Shown here: positions 36,801 through 44,395 of the stretch, one piece after another | How positions within the stretch are numbered: the first letter of the stretch is position 1 | Layout: each line of letters begins with the position of its first letter | Source: Mycolicibacterium rufum | Lineage (GTDB): Bacteria > Actinomycetota > Actinomycetes > Mycobacteriales > Mycobacteriaceae | Length of the DNA stretch: 64,000 bases | Reading direction: 5' to 3' | Assembly: GCF_022374875.2 (NCBI RefSeq) | Contig: NZ_CP092428.2 | Span: 186,001 to 250,000, forward strand | Made by a program: the position numbers and the translations under genes | The notes under the pieces: model-generated | The model's input: only the letters and a program-made list of their open reading frames with translations | Database searches by the model: none | What the model was told of the DNA's origin: nothing

Positions 36801-39743
36801 TTCGCTGGTGGAGAAGTAGATGTGGTTCTCGGCCTTGCCGCGGGTGAGTGCGACGTAGAGCTGCTCACGGGTCAGGGTGTCCGAACCGACGACGTGGCAT
36901 TCGTGGCGCGCGGTCGATCCTTGGGCGCCGTTGATGGTGCGTGCGTAGCCGAGGGTGGTGTTGGTGGCGACGTAGCGGGCGGGCAGCCGGACGACGGATT
37001 GGGTGTCGGACCCGGTGAGCCGCGACACCGAGACGGTGCCCGTGGCGTCGATGTCGGTGATGACCCAGCGGTGTCCGTTCTTCACCCAGCCGCCGCCGGG
37101 GATGTGTAGCCAGCGGGCGTTGCTGCGGGTGAGAATCCAGTCTCCGACGCTGGCAGTCAAGCCGTCGGACAGGGTGACGGTGCGGGTGTTGTTGGGGTGC
37201 GGGTGACGGCGCAACCGGTCCAGGCGGGCGCGTTCGTTGAGTTCGGCGACCAGTTCGTTGGTGGGGGCGATCAGTAGGGCATCGCGGTCGGCGGCGACGG
37301 CGGCCGACCATGACTGGTAGGCCATGTCGGCGGCGACGTGTTCGGCCCCGACGTGCACGCGGCCGTGGTCGAGGTAGAAGGCGATGGCGGTGGGGTCGCC
37401 GTCACGCAGCGCGAGGCTGGCAGCGCCTTCGGCGCCCCCAATCACAGGGTCAGTGAAGCGCACCACGTCCGACAGCGTGAGGGCGCCGTGGGTGGCCACG
37501 ATGTCGCGCAGCACCCCGCCCGCGGCGACCGAGGCGAGCTGCTTGTCGTCGCCGATGAGACGCACGCTGGCACCGTGGGCCAGGGCGTGGGCGATCACTG
37601 CATCCAGCCCCGCGGTCGACGCCATGCCGGCTTCGTCGACCACGATCAAGGTGCTCGGTCCGATGTGGTCGAACCAGGCGCGGGCGGGGTCGTCTGCTGC
37701 TGGTGGGGGACCACCGCTGCGGCCGGAGAGCTGGACGAGTTTGTCGATGGTGTCAGTCGGTGCGCCCAGGTCGGCCGCCAGGACTTCGGCGGCCGCAGCG
37801 GTCGGGGCGAGGCCGATCACGGTGCCTCCGCTGTTGGCCCACGCTGCGGCCAGCGGCGCCATGGCCGTGGTCTTGCCGGTGCCGGCGGGTGCTAGCGCGA
37901 GCTGGACGCGGGCACCGGAGGTGGCCATGTCGCGCAGCAGGGTTTGTTGGCCGTCGTTGAGTGCCACGCCGTATTCGGCGTGGGCTTGGAGTAGGGCCAG
38001 GGTGATGCTGCCGTCGTCGACGACGTGTCCTCCGGACAGGCTTGCGGCGTGCAGGATTCGACGCTCGGCGGCCAGGATGTCGGCGCTGGTGTAGACGGTG
38101 GTGTCGTGGCGGGTGTAGACGCTGGCGCCGTCGCGTCGGCGCAGCACGTCGGGCTCGTTCATCTCGGTGTCGGCGGTGCTCGTCAACGCGATGCTGCGTT
38201 CGTCGAGCGCGGCTGTGACGAGGCGCTCCGACAGCGCTGGCGTGTCGTGGCAGCCGGTGTAGCGCAGTACCCGTGACACCTCGGCGCGGACGTGGCTGAT
38301 CTGCCACGTCGACCGCGCCGCGGAGACCGTGGTGATCACGTTGGCGGCCTGCTCGGCGACCCAGTCGTCGGTGATGATGACGCGTTCGCGTGGGGCCCGC
38401 CCGGAGGTCACTGCGGCGACCATTGCGTCCACGTGGCGGTGACCCCCCAAGGCCTCGATGGCTTCGGTCCGCCACTGGTGGCGCTGCTCTGCCAACGACC
38501 GTGGTTCGTGCTTGGCCGCACGCGTTTCCAGGGTCGCCTGCTGGGACAGCGCCAGCATTTCCACCGCACTGGGTTCGCGGCCGTGCTGCTGCTGGAAGTC
38601 CTTGGCGAGCGCTCCGACGCGGTGCTCGATGGCGGCCCGCCGTGAGGACCACACGGTGATCAGTTCCGGTGACATTCCAACGATTTCGCGGACCGGTCGC
38701 TTGCCCGGCTCGGGGGTGTCGTTGGCGAAGTTGACGCCCAGTTCGGCGATCAGGTTGGCCTCGCACAGCGTGTTGTACAACTCCGATGCCGACACCTTGG
38801 CCTTGTAGAGCGGTTGACCGTCCAGTGCCAGCCAGCGGGGGATTCCGTCGGCGCCGATGGCCTGCACCTTGTTGCTCACCGCGACGTGGGTGTGCAGGTT
38901 CGGGTCGCCTGCGCGGGAGTCGCGGTGATCGAACGCCGCGGCGATGAATCCGTCGGCGTCGACTTGGGCGACGCCGTTGGTGCCCATACGGGTAAAGCAG
39001 GCCTGAGACTCGAGGTACGCCAAGGTGTCGGCGACGGCTTTGTGGTGACACTCCTCGATGGCCTTGGCGACTTCCAGCGGGGCCAGCGCCCATAGCGCAG
39101 ACACCGACTTCACGGGGGTGAAGGTCAGGTCGTAGCCGGCGACGGCGGTGGTGTCGATGCGGGACAGTCGGGCGGTGAATCCGGTGAGCTCCCGGTCGTC
39201 GAGATGGGCGCGGCCGTAGTGCTCGGCGAACATCTGCGCGGCGACGGTGGTGCGGATCTCGGCGCGTACACCGGCGTCGAGGGGGGCGTTGGTGGCGCGG
39301 CCCAGGATGTCGTTGTGCTGGCCGTAGGCGCCGCGTAGGCGGCGGGTGAATTCGTTTTCGTTGGCGCCCAGTCGGAATGGGCGGCCGAGCTTGGCGGCGG
39401 CGTGCGCGCCGTCGACCCACAGGCCGATGCCGGTGAGGTGTTCGGTGATGCGGGTGGCGTTGGGATGGAGCCCTTCACCGAAGAGGGCCTTCATCTGGTC
39501 TTCGGTGACTTCGGAGCCGTTGGGGACTCCCCAGAGGTCGGCGACGAGTGGGTTGTTGGGGTCGCGGCTGACCGGTCGCCCCAGGGCGGCCAGGCCGCTG
39601 CCGATCCACTGTCCGGGGGTTTCGCCCTTGGAGGAGTAGTAGTCGGTGAGGCTGGCGCGACCGAGGTCGGTGCCGTCGGCGACGGCGACCTGCCGGAGCA
39701 GGTAGGTGTACCCGTCTCCGGCGGTCAGTTTGTGGAGGCCCAT
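33867..39743 (-). CDS. MobF-family relaxase-helicase (TraA/TrwC-like), 3' end altered by IS256
   Basis: A protein of about 1958 aa that nicks oriT and unwinds the transferred strand. Near the N-terminus GDGYTYLLRQ supplies the catalytic tyrosines, and residues about 270-285 give the metal-binding histidines (FDHRDSRAGDPNLHTHVAVS). The SF1 helicase follows with Walker A LAPAGTGKTTA (about 620), TLIVVDEAGM, NGAQGSTARHECHV and LYVALTRGKAENHIY. The C-terminus is coiled coil plus a degenerate ATPase-like module shared with the methylase-helicase. The last 14 codons come from the IS256 terminal repeat, so the native C-terminus is lost, though the catalytic parts are intact. ATG 39743 is preferred because family similarity starts at MGLHKLTAGDGYTY. 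Confidence 0.92.
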   Translation of the reverse strand: MGLHKLTAGDGYTYLLRQVAVADGTDLGRASLTDYYSSKGETPGQWIGSGLAALGRPVSRDPNNPLVADLWGVPNGSEVTEDQMKALFGEGLHPNATRITEHLTGIGLWVDGAHAAAKLGRPFRLGANENEFTRRLRGAYGQHNDILGRATNAPLDAGVRAEIRTTVAAQMFAEHYGRAHLDDRELTGFTARLSRIDTTAVAGYDLTFTPVKSVSALWALAPLEVAKAIEECHHKAVADTLAYLESQACFTRMGTNGVAQVDADGFIAAAFDHRDSRAGDPNLHTHVAVSNKVQAIGADGIPRWLALDGQPLYKAKVSASELYNTLCEANLIAELGVNFANDTPEPGKRPVREIVGMSPELITVWSSRRAAIEHRVGALAKDFQQQHGREPSAVEMLALSQQATLETRAAKHEPRSLAEQRHQWRTEAIEALGGHRHVDAMVAAVTSGRAPRERVIITDDWVAEQAANVITTVSAARSTWQISHVRAEVSRVLRYTGCHDTPALSERLVTAALDERSIALTSTADTEMNEPDVLRRRDGASVYTRHDTTVYTSADILAAERRILHAASLSGGHVVDDGSITLALLQAHAEYGVALNDGQQTLLRDMATSGARVQLALAPAGTGKTTAMAPLAAAWANSGGTVIGLAPTAAAAEVLAADLGAPTDTIDKLVQLSGRSGGPPPAADDPARAWFDHIGPSTLIVVDEAGMASTAGLDAVIAHALAHGASVRLIGDDKQLASVAAGGVLRDIVATHGALTLSDVVRFTDPVIGGAEGAASLALRDGDPTAIAFYLDHGRVHVGAEHVAADMAYQSWSAAVAADRDALLIAPTNELVAELNERARLDRLRRHPHPNNTRTVTLSDGLTASVGDWILTRSNARWLHIPGGGWVKNGHRWVITDIDATGTVSVSRLTGSDTQSVVRLPARYVATNTTLGYARTINGAQGSTARHECHVVGSDTLTREQLYVALTRGKAENHIYFSTSEADPHAILTPKATHPPTAVDILSAILRRDGAQVSAHSAQRADADPFTRLARATDMYTDALSSAAEQLAGTGTMAGIDAAATALRADLTAAEAWPVLRRNLALLALDGHDPQQALAHAARRGLDNTGDPAAVLDWRLPTPDDSALDIVGPLRWLPSIPAALQDDSAWSRYLSARSTLVEDIADQIREQARAWTPATAPVWARPLVGQRPRLLAEIAVFRAAHDVDPADTRITGPTQHANRSASFQAMLHQRLDTALVTGGAGAKRWRTLAERIDPTLPADPFWPRLATHLDQAARAGVDVTALVDDAMSRHGVLPDELPAAALWWRLAGTLSPATLDASNTRLRPPWTAELHRVLGSSAAETITADPAWPALVAAVNASDWPPADLLSAAAEYLLDALDDDAIRPDEYARVLTYRVELLTQYAGEAHADIPHPADSLGDPLTTAPHHPVGLGDHDEPGHDDWFDYHSENDDSLGDLDFYSLLTERPALTPDLDIDVAELRDRRAAAKARARTLAEAVLSYQGGPAEQAAADELIALHRRHVEQRPLQHDLAHAHADWITAAAAAEAQRHRMSELEKLITRAERDGHHDLAQAYRERRGDLAVDAADLDAGARRAGAERDAAAERLHALAGGPQGVVTAEDIEARRTIAVHADLAALAAARADAAELDNQLYRAEARTARTFAEHPERDRELTRAAAMITERDLMVLRAEVDFVEAAGSRSPATVYPPPAHGWEDLDDPTRAAVETITASMQSVHVLTLGPDADKHAALSAIQAAATGKGRNVLAMPATDTATAFADHHPYATKVTDPAATRDRLETGRWSIRAGQLVVIDDADHLDPDQLRYFTEHAARSNTKLLLVCTPTESRTPAHSLVDALADNLPWAQRIGTPTVDRATAIDRARTHLTDHEPATAHDRDAAELLARRDTLTATQHAQFKPRLHTHDHSREHGLDHGLDLWKSSELPASSTCGTVEITVFPVLTR
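33944..34723 (-). repeat. 768-bp inverted repeat, copy 2 (3' part of relaxase gene)
   Basis: The partner of 26776-27543 in opposite orientation. It is 780 bp because of an internal 12-bp tandem duplication near its 3' end. The junction on the relaxase side is at CAGCGATGATC. The copies bracket a 6.4-kb segment, so homologous recombination between them could invert it. Confidence 0.9.
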
Positions 39744-40029
39744 CACCGCTCGATCACCACCCCGGACGCTACGAACGGCTCGGCTCTTGAGCACCGCCCC
39801 AAGCCCACGACAACGGCGCCGTTACCGTTTCGTGACCTGAATGCACTAGGTGTGATGGGCTGAAAAAGGGGAGTGGAGGGGTGTGGTGAGGCCGGCGATG
39901 GGGGGCGCGGCAGGGGGTGAATGGAGGTGGAGCTGTTGGTGGGGTGAGGGTTTGGCGGTGCGTGATGGGTTGAAAGTGGCTGGTTTGGGGCGGTGCTGTA
40001 GCGGTGGTGGCGGTTTTAGGTTGAGCGCC
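39744..40029. other. Candidate oriT region between divergent relaxase and accessory genes
   Basis: A 286-bp gap flanked by the relaxase gene (minus) and an HTH relaxosome-type gene (plus), the usual place for oriT. From about 39858 to 40025 the plus strand is strikingly rich in G and poor in C, with many runs such as AAAAAGGGGAGTGGAGGGG and GGTGGGGTGAGGG. I find no clear nic sequence. Both promoters must also lie here. Confidence 0.45.
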
Positions 40030-40506
40030 ATGACGAACAAGGTGTCGAAATCGAAGTCGGCTGTGCGGGCTGCCCGCGAGGCGGTGAAGGCCGCCCAGCG
40101 CGACGTTCTGGAACGAGCCCGGCGCAATGGCGACGACCTGGCGGTGTTCTTCTCCAGCCAGGAACGCCTCGCCGGGGTCGACGAGTGGGTCGAGACCAAG
40201 ATCGCCGGCGTGCGCGCCCAGGCCGAGGGCAAGCGCGCCGATCACCGCCGTGCCGCGGGAATGGCGCTTGCTGCGCTGCGCGATCGGGGCGAGACGATCC
40301 GCGACATCGCCGCCCTGACGGGGATCGGAGAGAAGGCGGTGCGCGAGCTGATCCGCTACGCCGAGGCGACGCTAGCCGACAGCGCGGACCGGGCGTCCGG
40401 TGCAGCGCAAGCGCATGAGGCGGCGGCCGACGAGTCGATCGCGGCCAGCAGCGGTGGAGGGGCCGCGTTGGGCGCGCCGGACGGCTCCTTGTCGGCCACC
40501 GGTTAA
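40030..40506 (+). CDS. Relaxosome accessory-type HTH protein
   Basis: A 158-aa protein: a basic, coiled-coil-prone N-terminus (SKSKSAVRAAREAVKAAQRD), then a helix-turn-helix at about residues 88-118 (LRDRGETIRDIAALTG, IGEKAVRELIRYAEA) and an Ala/Ser-rich tail. Position divergent from the relaxase next to the putative oriT suggests it binds oriT and helps the relaxase. ATG chosen at the start of the basic region. Confidence 0.72.
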   Translation: MTNKVSKSKSAVRAAREAVKAAQRDVLERARRNGDDLAVFFSSQERLAGVDEWVETKIAGVRAQAEGKRADHRRAAGMALAALRDRGETIRDIAALTGIGEKAVRELIRYAEATLADSADRASGAAQAHEAAADESIAASSGGGAALGAPDGSLSATG

Positions 40507-40518
40507 CGTGTCGGCGCG

Positions 40519-41052
40519 GTGAGAACAGGTCGGCGGCGGTCGGAACCACTACAGCTGGTGGTGGACCCCGTGCGCGATGCCGCCGAGATTGCGCGCTTTG
40601 AGGCCGCTGTCGTGCGCGGCCCGGACGCTCAGGACTGCTGGTTGTTCACCGGCGCCATCGGTGGCGACGGGTACGGGCGTTTGTGGATTCGGCGTGACGG
40701 CCGGCGGGTCATGGTGCGGGCCAACCGGTATGCGCTTGCTGTGGCATTACACGGCGATGTGTTGCCGCCGTGGGAGCGTGCGCTCCACGGGTGCGACGTG
40801 CCGTTGTGCGCGCGGGTGAGTGTGCCCGGCGAGACGGGCCGTCGGCACGTGTTCGCCGGCAGCCAGCGCGACAACATGGAACAGATGGGCCGGTCCGGTC
40901 GAGGCGGTGGCCGAGTCGCCGTCCGGCAGCGCAACGCCGGGGTGTTGGCGCGTCGGGACCGTTCGGTCGCGCTGCGCGCTGCGGTGCGCAATGGATGGGA
41001 TGCCGCCGCGGTCGCCGATGCGCTGGCGGTGGGACATCCGACCCTGTGGTGA
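40519..41052 (+). CDS. HNH-endonuclease-like protein
   Basis: A 177-aa protein. CWLFTGAIGGDGYGRLWI, RANRYALAVALHG, ALHGCDVPLCAR and HVFAGSQRDNMEQM follow the layout of HNH proteins related to homing endonucleases (CWLWTGA through HxCxxxxCvnPxHL and NxxD). Here the central His-Cys pair is present but the second zinc cysteine and the canonical final HNH His are changed (CARVSVPGETGRRHVF), so activity is uncertain. The C-terminus resembles a small HTH. GTG start 12 bp after the preceding stop, so probably co-transcribed. Confidence 0.6.
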   Translation: MRTGRRRSEPLQLVVDPVRDAAEIARFEAAVVRGPDAQDCWLFTGAIGGDGYGRLWIRRDGRRVMVRANRYALAVALHGDVLPPWERALHGCDVPLCARVSVPGETGRRHVFAGSQRDNMEQMGRSGRGGGRVAVRQRNAGVLARRDRSVALRAAVRNGWDAAAVADALAVGHPTLW

Positions 41053-41118
41053 GGAAATGGGTAACGGTGTGTCGGTGCGCCGGTGGCGCGGTGTGTCACC
41101 GGCGCGGCATGAGAAGGG

Positions 41119-41158
41119 GCGAGGACCGGCCCCGGTGGGGGGTGATTCGGTCCTCGCC
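41119..41158 (-). terminator. Hairpin terminator between convergent genes
   Basis: A 10-bp perfect stem GCGAGGACCG / CGGTCCTCGC with an 20-base G-rich loop lies between the convergent HNH-like gene and the 97-aa gene. There is no T tract, so it could serve either strand. Confidence 0.5.
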
Positions 41159-41167
41159 CGCGGGGGG

Positions 41168-41461
41168 TCAGTGGTCAGTGTGGTCGTCGGGCTCGTCGTC
41201 GGTGGGTGCGTCCTCGATCAGTGCGTGGGCGATGCGGTAGGCGGCGCGACAGTTGCGCAGGCTGTCGGTGAGGAATGAGGCGGTGTCGGTCCCGTCGGCG
41301 GTGCCGACGAAGTCGACGTCGTAGACGTGGTCACTGGTGAGTGTGGCCAGGGCGGTGCGGGCGCGGGTGAGGGCGTTGATGGCGTCGACCAGTGCGCCGT
41401 CGAGCGCTAGGCGCGCGGTGTCGACGTCGCGGGCCCAGTCGGGGTTGTGCAGGTGGTGCAT
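41168..41461 (-). CDS. Small acidic hypothetical protein
   Basis: A 97-aa helical, acidic, soluble protein (DTARLALDGALVDAINALTR and a C-terminal run of Asp/Glu/His). No family recognised. It is the second gene of the transcription unit led by the repeated leader at 41611-41910 and is separated from the first ORF by a strong hairpin. Confidence 0.6.
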   Translation of the reverse strand: MHHLHNPDWARDVDTARLALDGALVDAINALTRARTALATLTSDHVYDVDFVGTADGTDTASFLTDSLRNCRAAYRIAHALIEDAPTDDEPDDHTDH

Positions 41462-41489
41462 GTCAGATCCTTTCGGGTGCGGTGGGTTG

Positions 41490-41520
41490 CGCCGGGCCCG
41501 CGGTGGTGGCGGGCCCGGCG
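41490..41520 (-). promoter_or_regulatory. Intercistronic hairpin
   Basis: A 12-bp perfect GC stem (CGCCGGGCCCGC / GCGGGCCCGGCG) with a 7-base loop between the 28-aa ORF and the 97-aa gene. No T tract follows on the minus strand, so RNA stabilisation or attenuation is more likely than full termination. Confidence 0.5.
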
Positions 41521-41527
41521 GGCGGGG

Positions 41528-41614
41528 TCAGAACGGGGCGTCGGTGGCGGTGTCGGCGGCGGCGGCGAGATCGGCGGCGAGTTCGAGTTCGCGCTGAGTG
41601 CGGTTGTCGGTCAT
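41528..41614 (-). CDS. 28-aa ORF behind repeated leader
   Basis: A short ORF (MTDNRTQRELELAADLAAAA and eight more residues) whose ATG lies at exactly the same point of the repeated leader as the ATG of the 86-aa gene at 46917, with the ribosome-binding site AAACGGAGACACC in both. The conserved start context argues that it is translated. No function can be given. Confidence 0.5.
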   Translation of the reverse strand: MTDNRTQRELELAADLAAAADTATDAPF

Positions 41615-41910
41615 GGTGTCTCCGTTTCCTCGTGTTGAGTGCGCCGGTCAGCGCCGGGGTGCGGGGCAATCGGCTGAGGGTGGGCCGTCAAGGGCGAAGA
41701 GTCCGGTGCTGGTGCCGGCGGATGTGCGGCCCGCGAGCGTCAGCGAGCTGATAGGGCCGCACATGTCCTCCGCCGCCGGCACCAGCACCGGACGTCCCTT
41801 GACGGCTCGGGCCCCCGGCCGATTACGCTGCACACCCCTGCTGACGGCTTCCAAGGTGAGTGGCTACGGACGAGCCCGCCGCAGGCGGGCATCCCGCGCC
41901 CGCCAGGGCG
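41611..41910 (-). repeat. Leader module A, copy 1
   Basis: About 300 bp almost identical (about 98% by eye) to 46914-47212. On the minus strand it runs: distal box (CGTCCGTAGCCACTCACC), a very long imperfect hairpin (41684-41806), the conserved box CCCCRGCGCTRACCGGCGC, ribosome-binding site and ATG. It precedes the 28-aa ORF. See the findings for the five-member family. Confidence 0.85.
41684..41806 (-). ncRNA. Long hairpin inside leader A, copy 1
   Basis: Arms GCCGTCAAGGG / CCCTTGACGGC, GTCCGGTGCTGGTGCCGG / CCGGCACCAGCACCGGAC and ATGTGCGGCCC / GGGCCGCACAT pair in order around a 21-base loop, giving close to 40 base pairs with small bulges. It lies between promoter-like sequence and the start codon, so it would be part of the 5' untranslated RNA. 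Confidence 0.6.
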
Positions 41911-41984
41911 GCGGTGTGCGGGGCGCGGGATGTCGCCCTTGTCGTTGCCGTGGGGGAGCGTTGGGGCATCCGGATCAAAAGGGG

Positions 41985-42019
41985 GGCCTCGCCGACAGCG
42001 TGATGGTGTCGGCGAGGCC
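41985..42019 (-). terminator. Rho-independent-like terminator of the 103-aa gene
   Basis: A 13-bp stem (GGCCTCGCCGACA / TGTCGGCGAGGCC) followed on the minus strand by CCCC then TTTT (41977-41984), just after the stop at 42029. Confidence 0.75.
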
Positions 42020-42028
42020 ACGGTGGTG

Positions 42029-42340
42029 TTAGTCGGGCAGGGCGTCGAGCAGTAGGTGGGCGAGCTCTTCGCCGGTGGGTAGCGGCAGCGTGTTCGCGGC
42101 GGCGAGCACGTCGTCGCAATCGGCACTGTCGCAGGCGCATTCGGTGTTGCTGGCGCTCAAGTCGCTCATGGCGCTGTCGAGGGCGCAGCCGTCGACGCTG
42201 GCGGCGTCGATGATCCACCGGGTGCGGTCGTCGGAGAGCCGCAGATAGACCTGGACGGTCTGCTCGACGTAGTGGGTGCCGTCGGGTTCGTAGGAGTAGC
42301 GCGCGGCGTGTCCGTCTCGGCGGTCATGGCGGTCGGTCAT
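42029..42340 (-). CDS. Small Cys/Asp-rich hypothetical protein
   Basis: A 103-aa acidic protein with a beta-rich first half (GTHYVEQTVQVYLRLSDDR) and a cysteine-rich acidic stretch (TECACDSADCDDVL) that might bind metal. Unknown family. Second gene after DUF4192 in a unit led by leader B at 43395; an intercistronic hairpin (42388-42421) precedes it and a terminator follows. RBS AGGAAGGAACC. Confidence 0.6.
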   Translation of the reverse strand: MTDRHDRRDGHAARYSYEPDGTHYVEQTVQVYLRLSDDRTRWIIDAASVDGCALDSAMSDLSASNTECACDSADCDDVLAAANTLPLPTGEELAHLLLDALPD

Positions 42341-42387
42341 GGTGGTTCCTTCCTGGTGGTCGGGCGGGTGATGGGGCGAGATGAAAT

Positions 42388-42421
42388 CCGGCCGGCCATC
42401 TCGGGTGAGGTGGCCGGCCGG
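42388..42421 (-). promoter_or_regulatory. Intercistronic hairpin after the DUF4192 gene
   Basis: A stem CCGGCCGGCCA / TGGCCGGCCGG around a 12-base loop, 20 bp after the DUF4192 stop. No T tract. The loop sequence TCTCGGGTGAGG resembles the loop of the hairpin at 46602-46638 (CCTCGGGGTGAGG), so the two are probably related elements. Confidence 0.5.
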
Positions 42422-42440
42422 ACTCACGGGGTTGGTCGGG

Positions 42441-43397
42441 TCAGTTGGTGGGCGGGGTGTCGCCGAGGCGGGCCAGCATCTGGCGGATTGCTGCGGGCGG
42501 GAGTCCGCTCTGCAGCGCGGTGTCGAGCAAGGCCACGAGGTTGGTGTCCTCGAGTCCGTTGTCGGCGGCGGTGGTTTGGGCGGCGTCGAGGGCGAGGCCG
42601 GCGCGGACGGAGTCGTTGCCGGCGTAGAAGCAGGCAGCGGCTAGCGCGAGTGCCTCGATGCGAGCGATGCCACGCAGTTGGCGCGCGATCCGGGTCCAGA
42701 GGGTGCCTCCTGTGTCGAGGCGGGTGGCGCTGATGACTAGCAGTGCGTCGCGGTGGGTGACGCTGGTGGTGATCAGGTGGCCGGTGTTGGCGGCGAGCTG
42801 CGCGGTGAGTCCGTCGGGGTCGTTGAGGGCTGCGTACAGGCTCAGGATGGTGTGGGTCACGACGTCGGCGGTGATCTCGGCCTCCGGTGCCGGGTCGCCG
42901 GGGGTGAACTCGGCGGCGATGTCGGCGCGGGCGCCCAGGATGGAACGGCCCTCCTCGACGGCGAACCGCAGGGCCAGGTCTGAGATTCGGTAGTCGACGG
43001 TGCGACCTGCCTCTCCGGTGTCGACATCGGTCCAGGAGTGGCCGGCGTCGAGCTGGTCGGCGTGGAGCCGCTTGAAGACCGCGCTGCCGAGCGCGTGCAG
43101 CTGGCGGCTGATGGCGTCGAGGTGGTGTCCGGCGAGGGCCTGGTGCTCGGCGTCGGCGATGGCGATGAGCAGGACGCTGCGGGCGATTCCGTCGTCGCCG
43201 CGCAAGGGCAGGGCGTTGACGAACTTGATGGCGGTGTGCAGAGGCGCGTCGCTGTCGTAGCGGGCGGCGACGAGGATGCTCTGCTGGGTGCCGTCGTCGT
43301 CGATGACGATTCCGACGATGCTGTTGGTGGGGGCGAATCCGAGCAGGGCCGGGACGGCGGCCAGGACGTCGGTGCTGGAGCGCAGGTCGAGGGTCAT
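42441..43397 (-). CDS. DUF4192 family protein
   Basis: A 318-aa soluble protein of the actinobacterial DUF4192 family: the N-terminus SSTDVLAAVPALLGFAPTNS and the following IVGIVIDDDG are the family signature, and the C-terminus is helical (ALALAAACFYAGNDSVRAGL). Its function is not established. The gene is led by a copy of leader module B. Confidence 0.85.
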   Translation of the reverse strand: MTLDLRSSTDVLAAVPALLGFAPTNSIVGIVIDDDGTQQSILVAARYDSDAPLHTAIKFVNALPLRGDDGIARSVLLIAIADAEHQALAGHHLDAISRQLHALGSAVFKRLHADQLDAGHSWTDVDTGEAGRTVDYRISDLALRFAVEEGRSILGARADIAAEFTPGDPAPEAEITADVVTHTILSLYAALNDPDGLTAQLAANTGHLITTSVTHRDALLVISATRLDTGGTLWTRIARQLRGIARIEALALAAACFYAGNDSVRAGLALDAAQTTAADNGLEDTNLVALLDTALQSGLPPAAIRQMLARLGDTPPTN

Positions 43398-43707
43398 GGT
43401 GTTCTCCGTTCGAGTGGGTGATGAGTGCGCCGGTTAGCGCTGGGGTGCAATCGACCGGCGGGGTGGCGCGGGCAACCTCGAAGAGGAAGCGGCGGACGGA
43501 GCAGGGTTTTCAGCCCCCGCCCGCCGGCGCGAAGCGCTTCGGCGGGCAGGGGTAGGGCTGAAAAGGTCACTCGGCCTGCGTAGTTCGGCGTGACCGTGGG
43601 TTGACCGTGACGGGGCCTCGTCGGTCACACTTGGCACCCCGCTAAACGGGTAATGGTGAGGGGCTACGGACGAGCCGGCCGTCAGGTCGGCATCGCGCCG
43701 CAGGCGC
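43395..43707 (-). repeat. Leader module B, divergent copy (before DUF4192)
   Basis: A member of the leader family that shares the distal box (GTCCGTAGCCCCTCACC), the proximal box GCGCCGGTTAGCGCTGGGG and the hairpin CCCGCCG / CGGCGGG with the copies at 44030 and 45294, but has diverged elsewhere. Here the hairpin is longest: TTTTCAGCCC at 43507 pairs with GGGCTGAAAA ending at 43564. Confidence 0.75.
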
Positions 43708-43727
43708 GCCCCTCCGACGCAAAAAGG

Positions 43728-43767
43728 GGGCCCGGCCGGTCACCTGCGTAAGGTGCTGGCCGGGCCC
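43728..43767 (-). terminator. Rho-independent-like terminator of the 83-aa gene
   Basis: Stem GGGCCCGGCC / GGCCGGGCCC with an inner CACCT/AGGTG pairing; the minus strand continues CC then TTTTT (43721-43725). It follows the stop of the gene at 43783. Confidence 0.75.
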
Positions 43768-43782
43768 GGGAGCTTGCTGGGG

Positions 43783-44034
43783 TCAGGACCGCGCCATCCA
43801 CGTCTGGATTTCGGCCAGCAGGTCGGGGCTGAGTTGGGTGTCGACGACGGTGACGGATGCGGGCGTTCCGTCGGGGCTGCGGTAGGTGCCGCGGGCTCGG
43901 TTCGAGGTGATGGTGTTCCAGTTGATCTGACCGAGGAGTCGTTGGGCTTCGATCAAGGTGTCGACCAAGCAGTCGACGGGGTGGTCGAGGCTGGTCATCG
44001 CGTTGGCGGTGATGATCGCGGTGGTGATGGTCAT
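43783..44034 (-). CDS. Small hypothetical protein behind leader B
   Basis: An 83-aa protein (MTITTAIITANAMTSLDHPV to LLAEIQTWMARS), apparently a single alpha/beta domain. It begins at the fixed start position of leader B (GGAGAACACC then ATG) and ends 16 bp before a strong terminator, so it is a one-gene transcription unit. Function unknown. Confidence 0.65.
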   Translation of the reverse strand: MTITTAIITANAMTSLDHPVDCLVDTLIEAQRLLGQINWNTITSNRARGTYRSPDGTPASVTVVDTQLSPDLLAEIQTWMARS

Positions 44035-44345
44035 GGTGTTCTCCGTTCGGGTCTGCCGATGTGCGCCGGTTAGCGCTGGGGTGCAGGGGAACGGCGGGGC
44101 GGTGCGCGCAATCCCGACAGAGGGCCGTGGTGAACGGAGCAGGGTTTTCAGCCCCTGCCCGCCGGCGCGAAGCGCTTCGGCGGGCTCAGATTGGGACGAA
44201 ACGGTCACTCGGCCTGCGCAGTTCGACGCGGACCCAGGGTTGCGCGTGACGGGTCCCGGTCGTTCATACTTGGCGCCCCGCTACACGGATTTAGGTGAGG
44301 GGCTACGGAGAGCCGGCCGCCAGGCCGGCACCGCGCCGCAGGCGC
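44030..44345 (-). repeat. Leader module B, copy 2
   Basis: A 316-bp block that differs from 45294-45609 at only about two positions by eye. It contains the distal box, promoter-like AAGTATGAACG, hairpin CCCGCCG / CGGCGGG (44158-44184), the proximal box GCGCCGGTTAGCGCTGGGG and the ribosome-binding site, and leads the 83-aa gene. Confidence 0.85.
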
Positions 44346-44395
44346 GCACTCCCGGGGCGAGGAGCGTGATCACCGGTGCGCACGCCGTGATCGGC

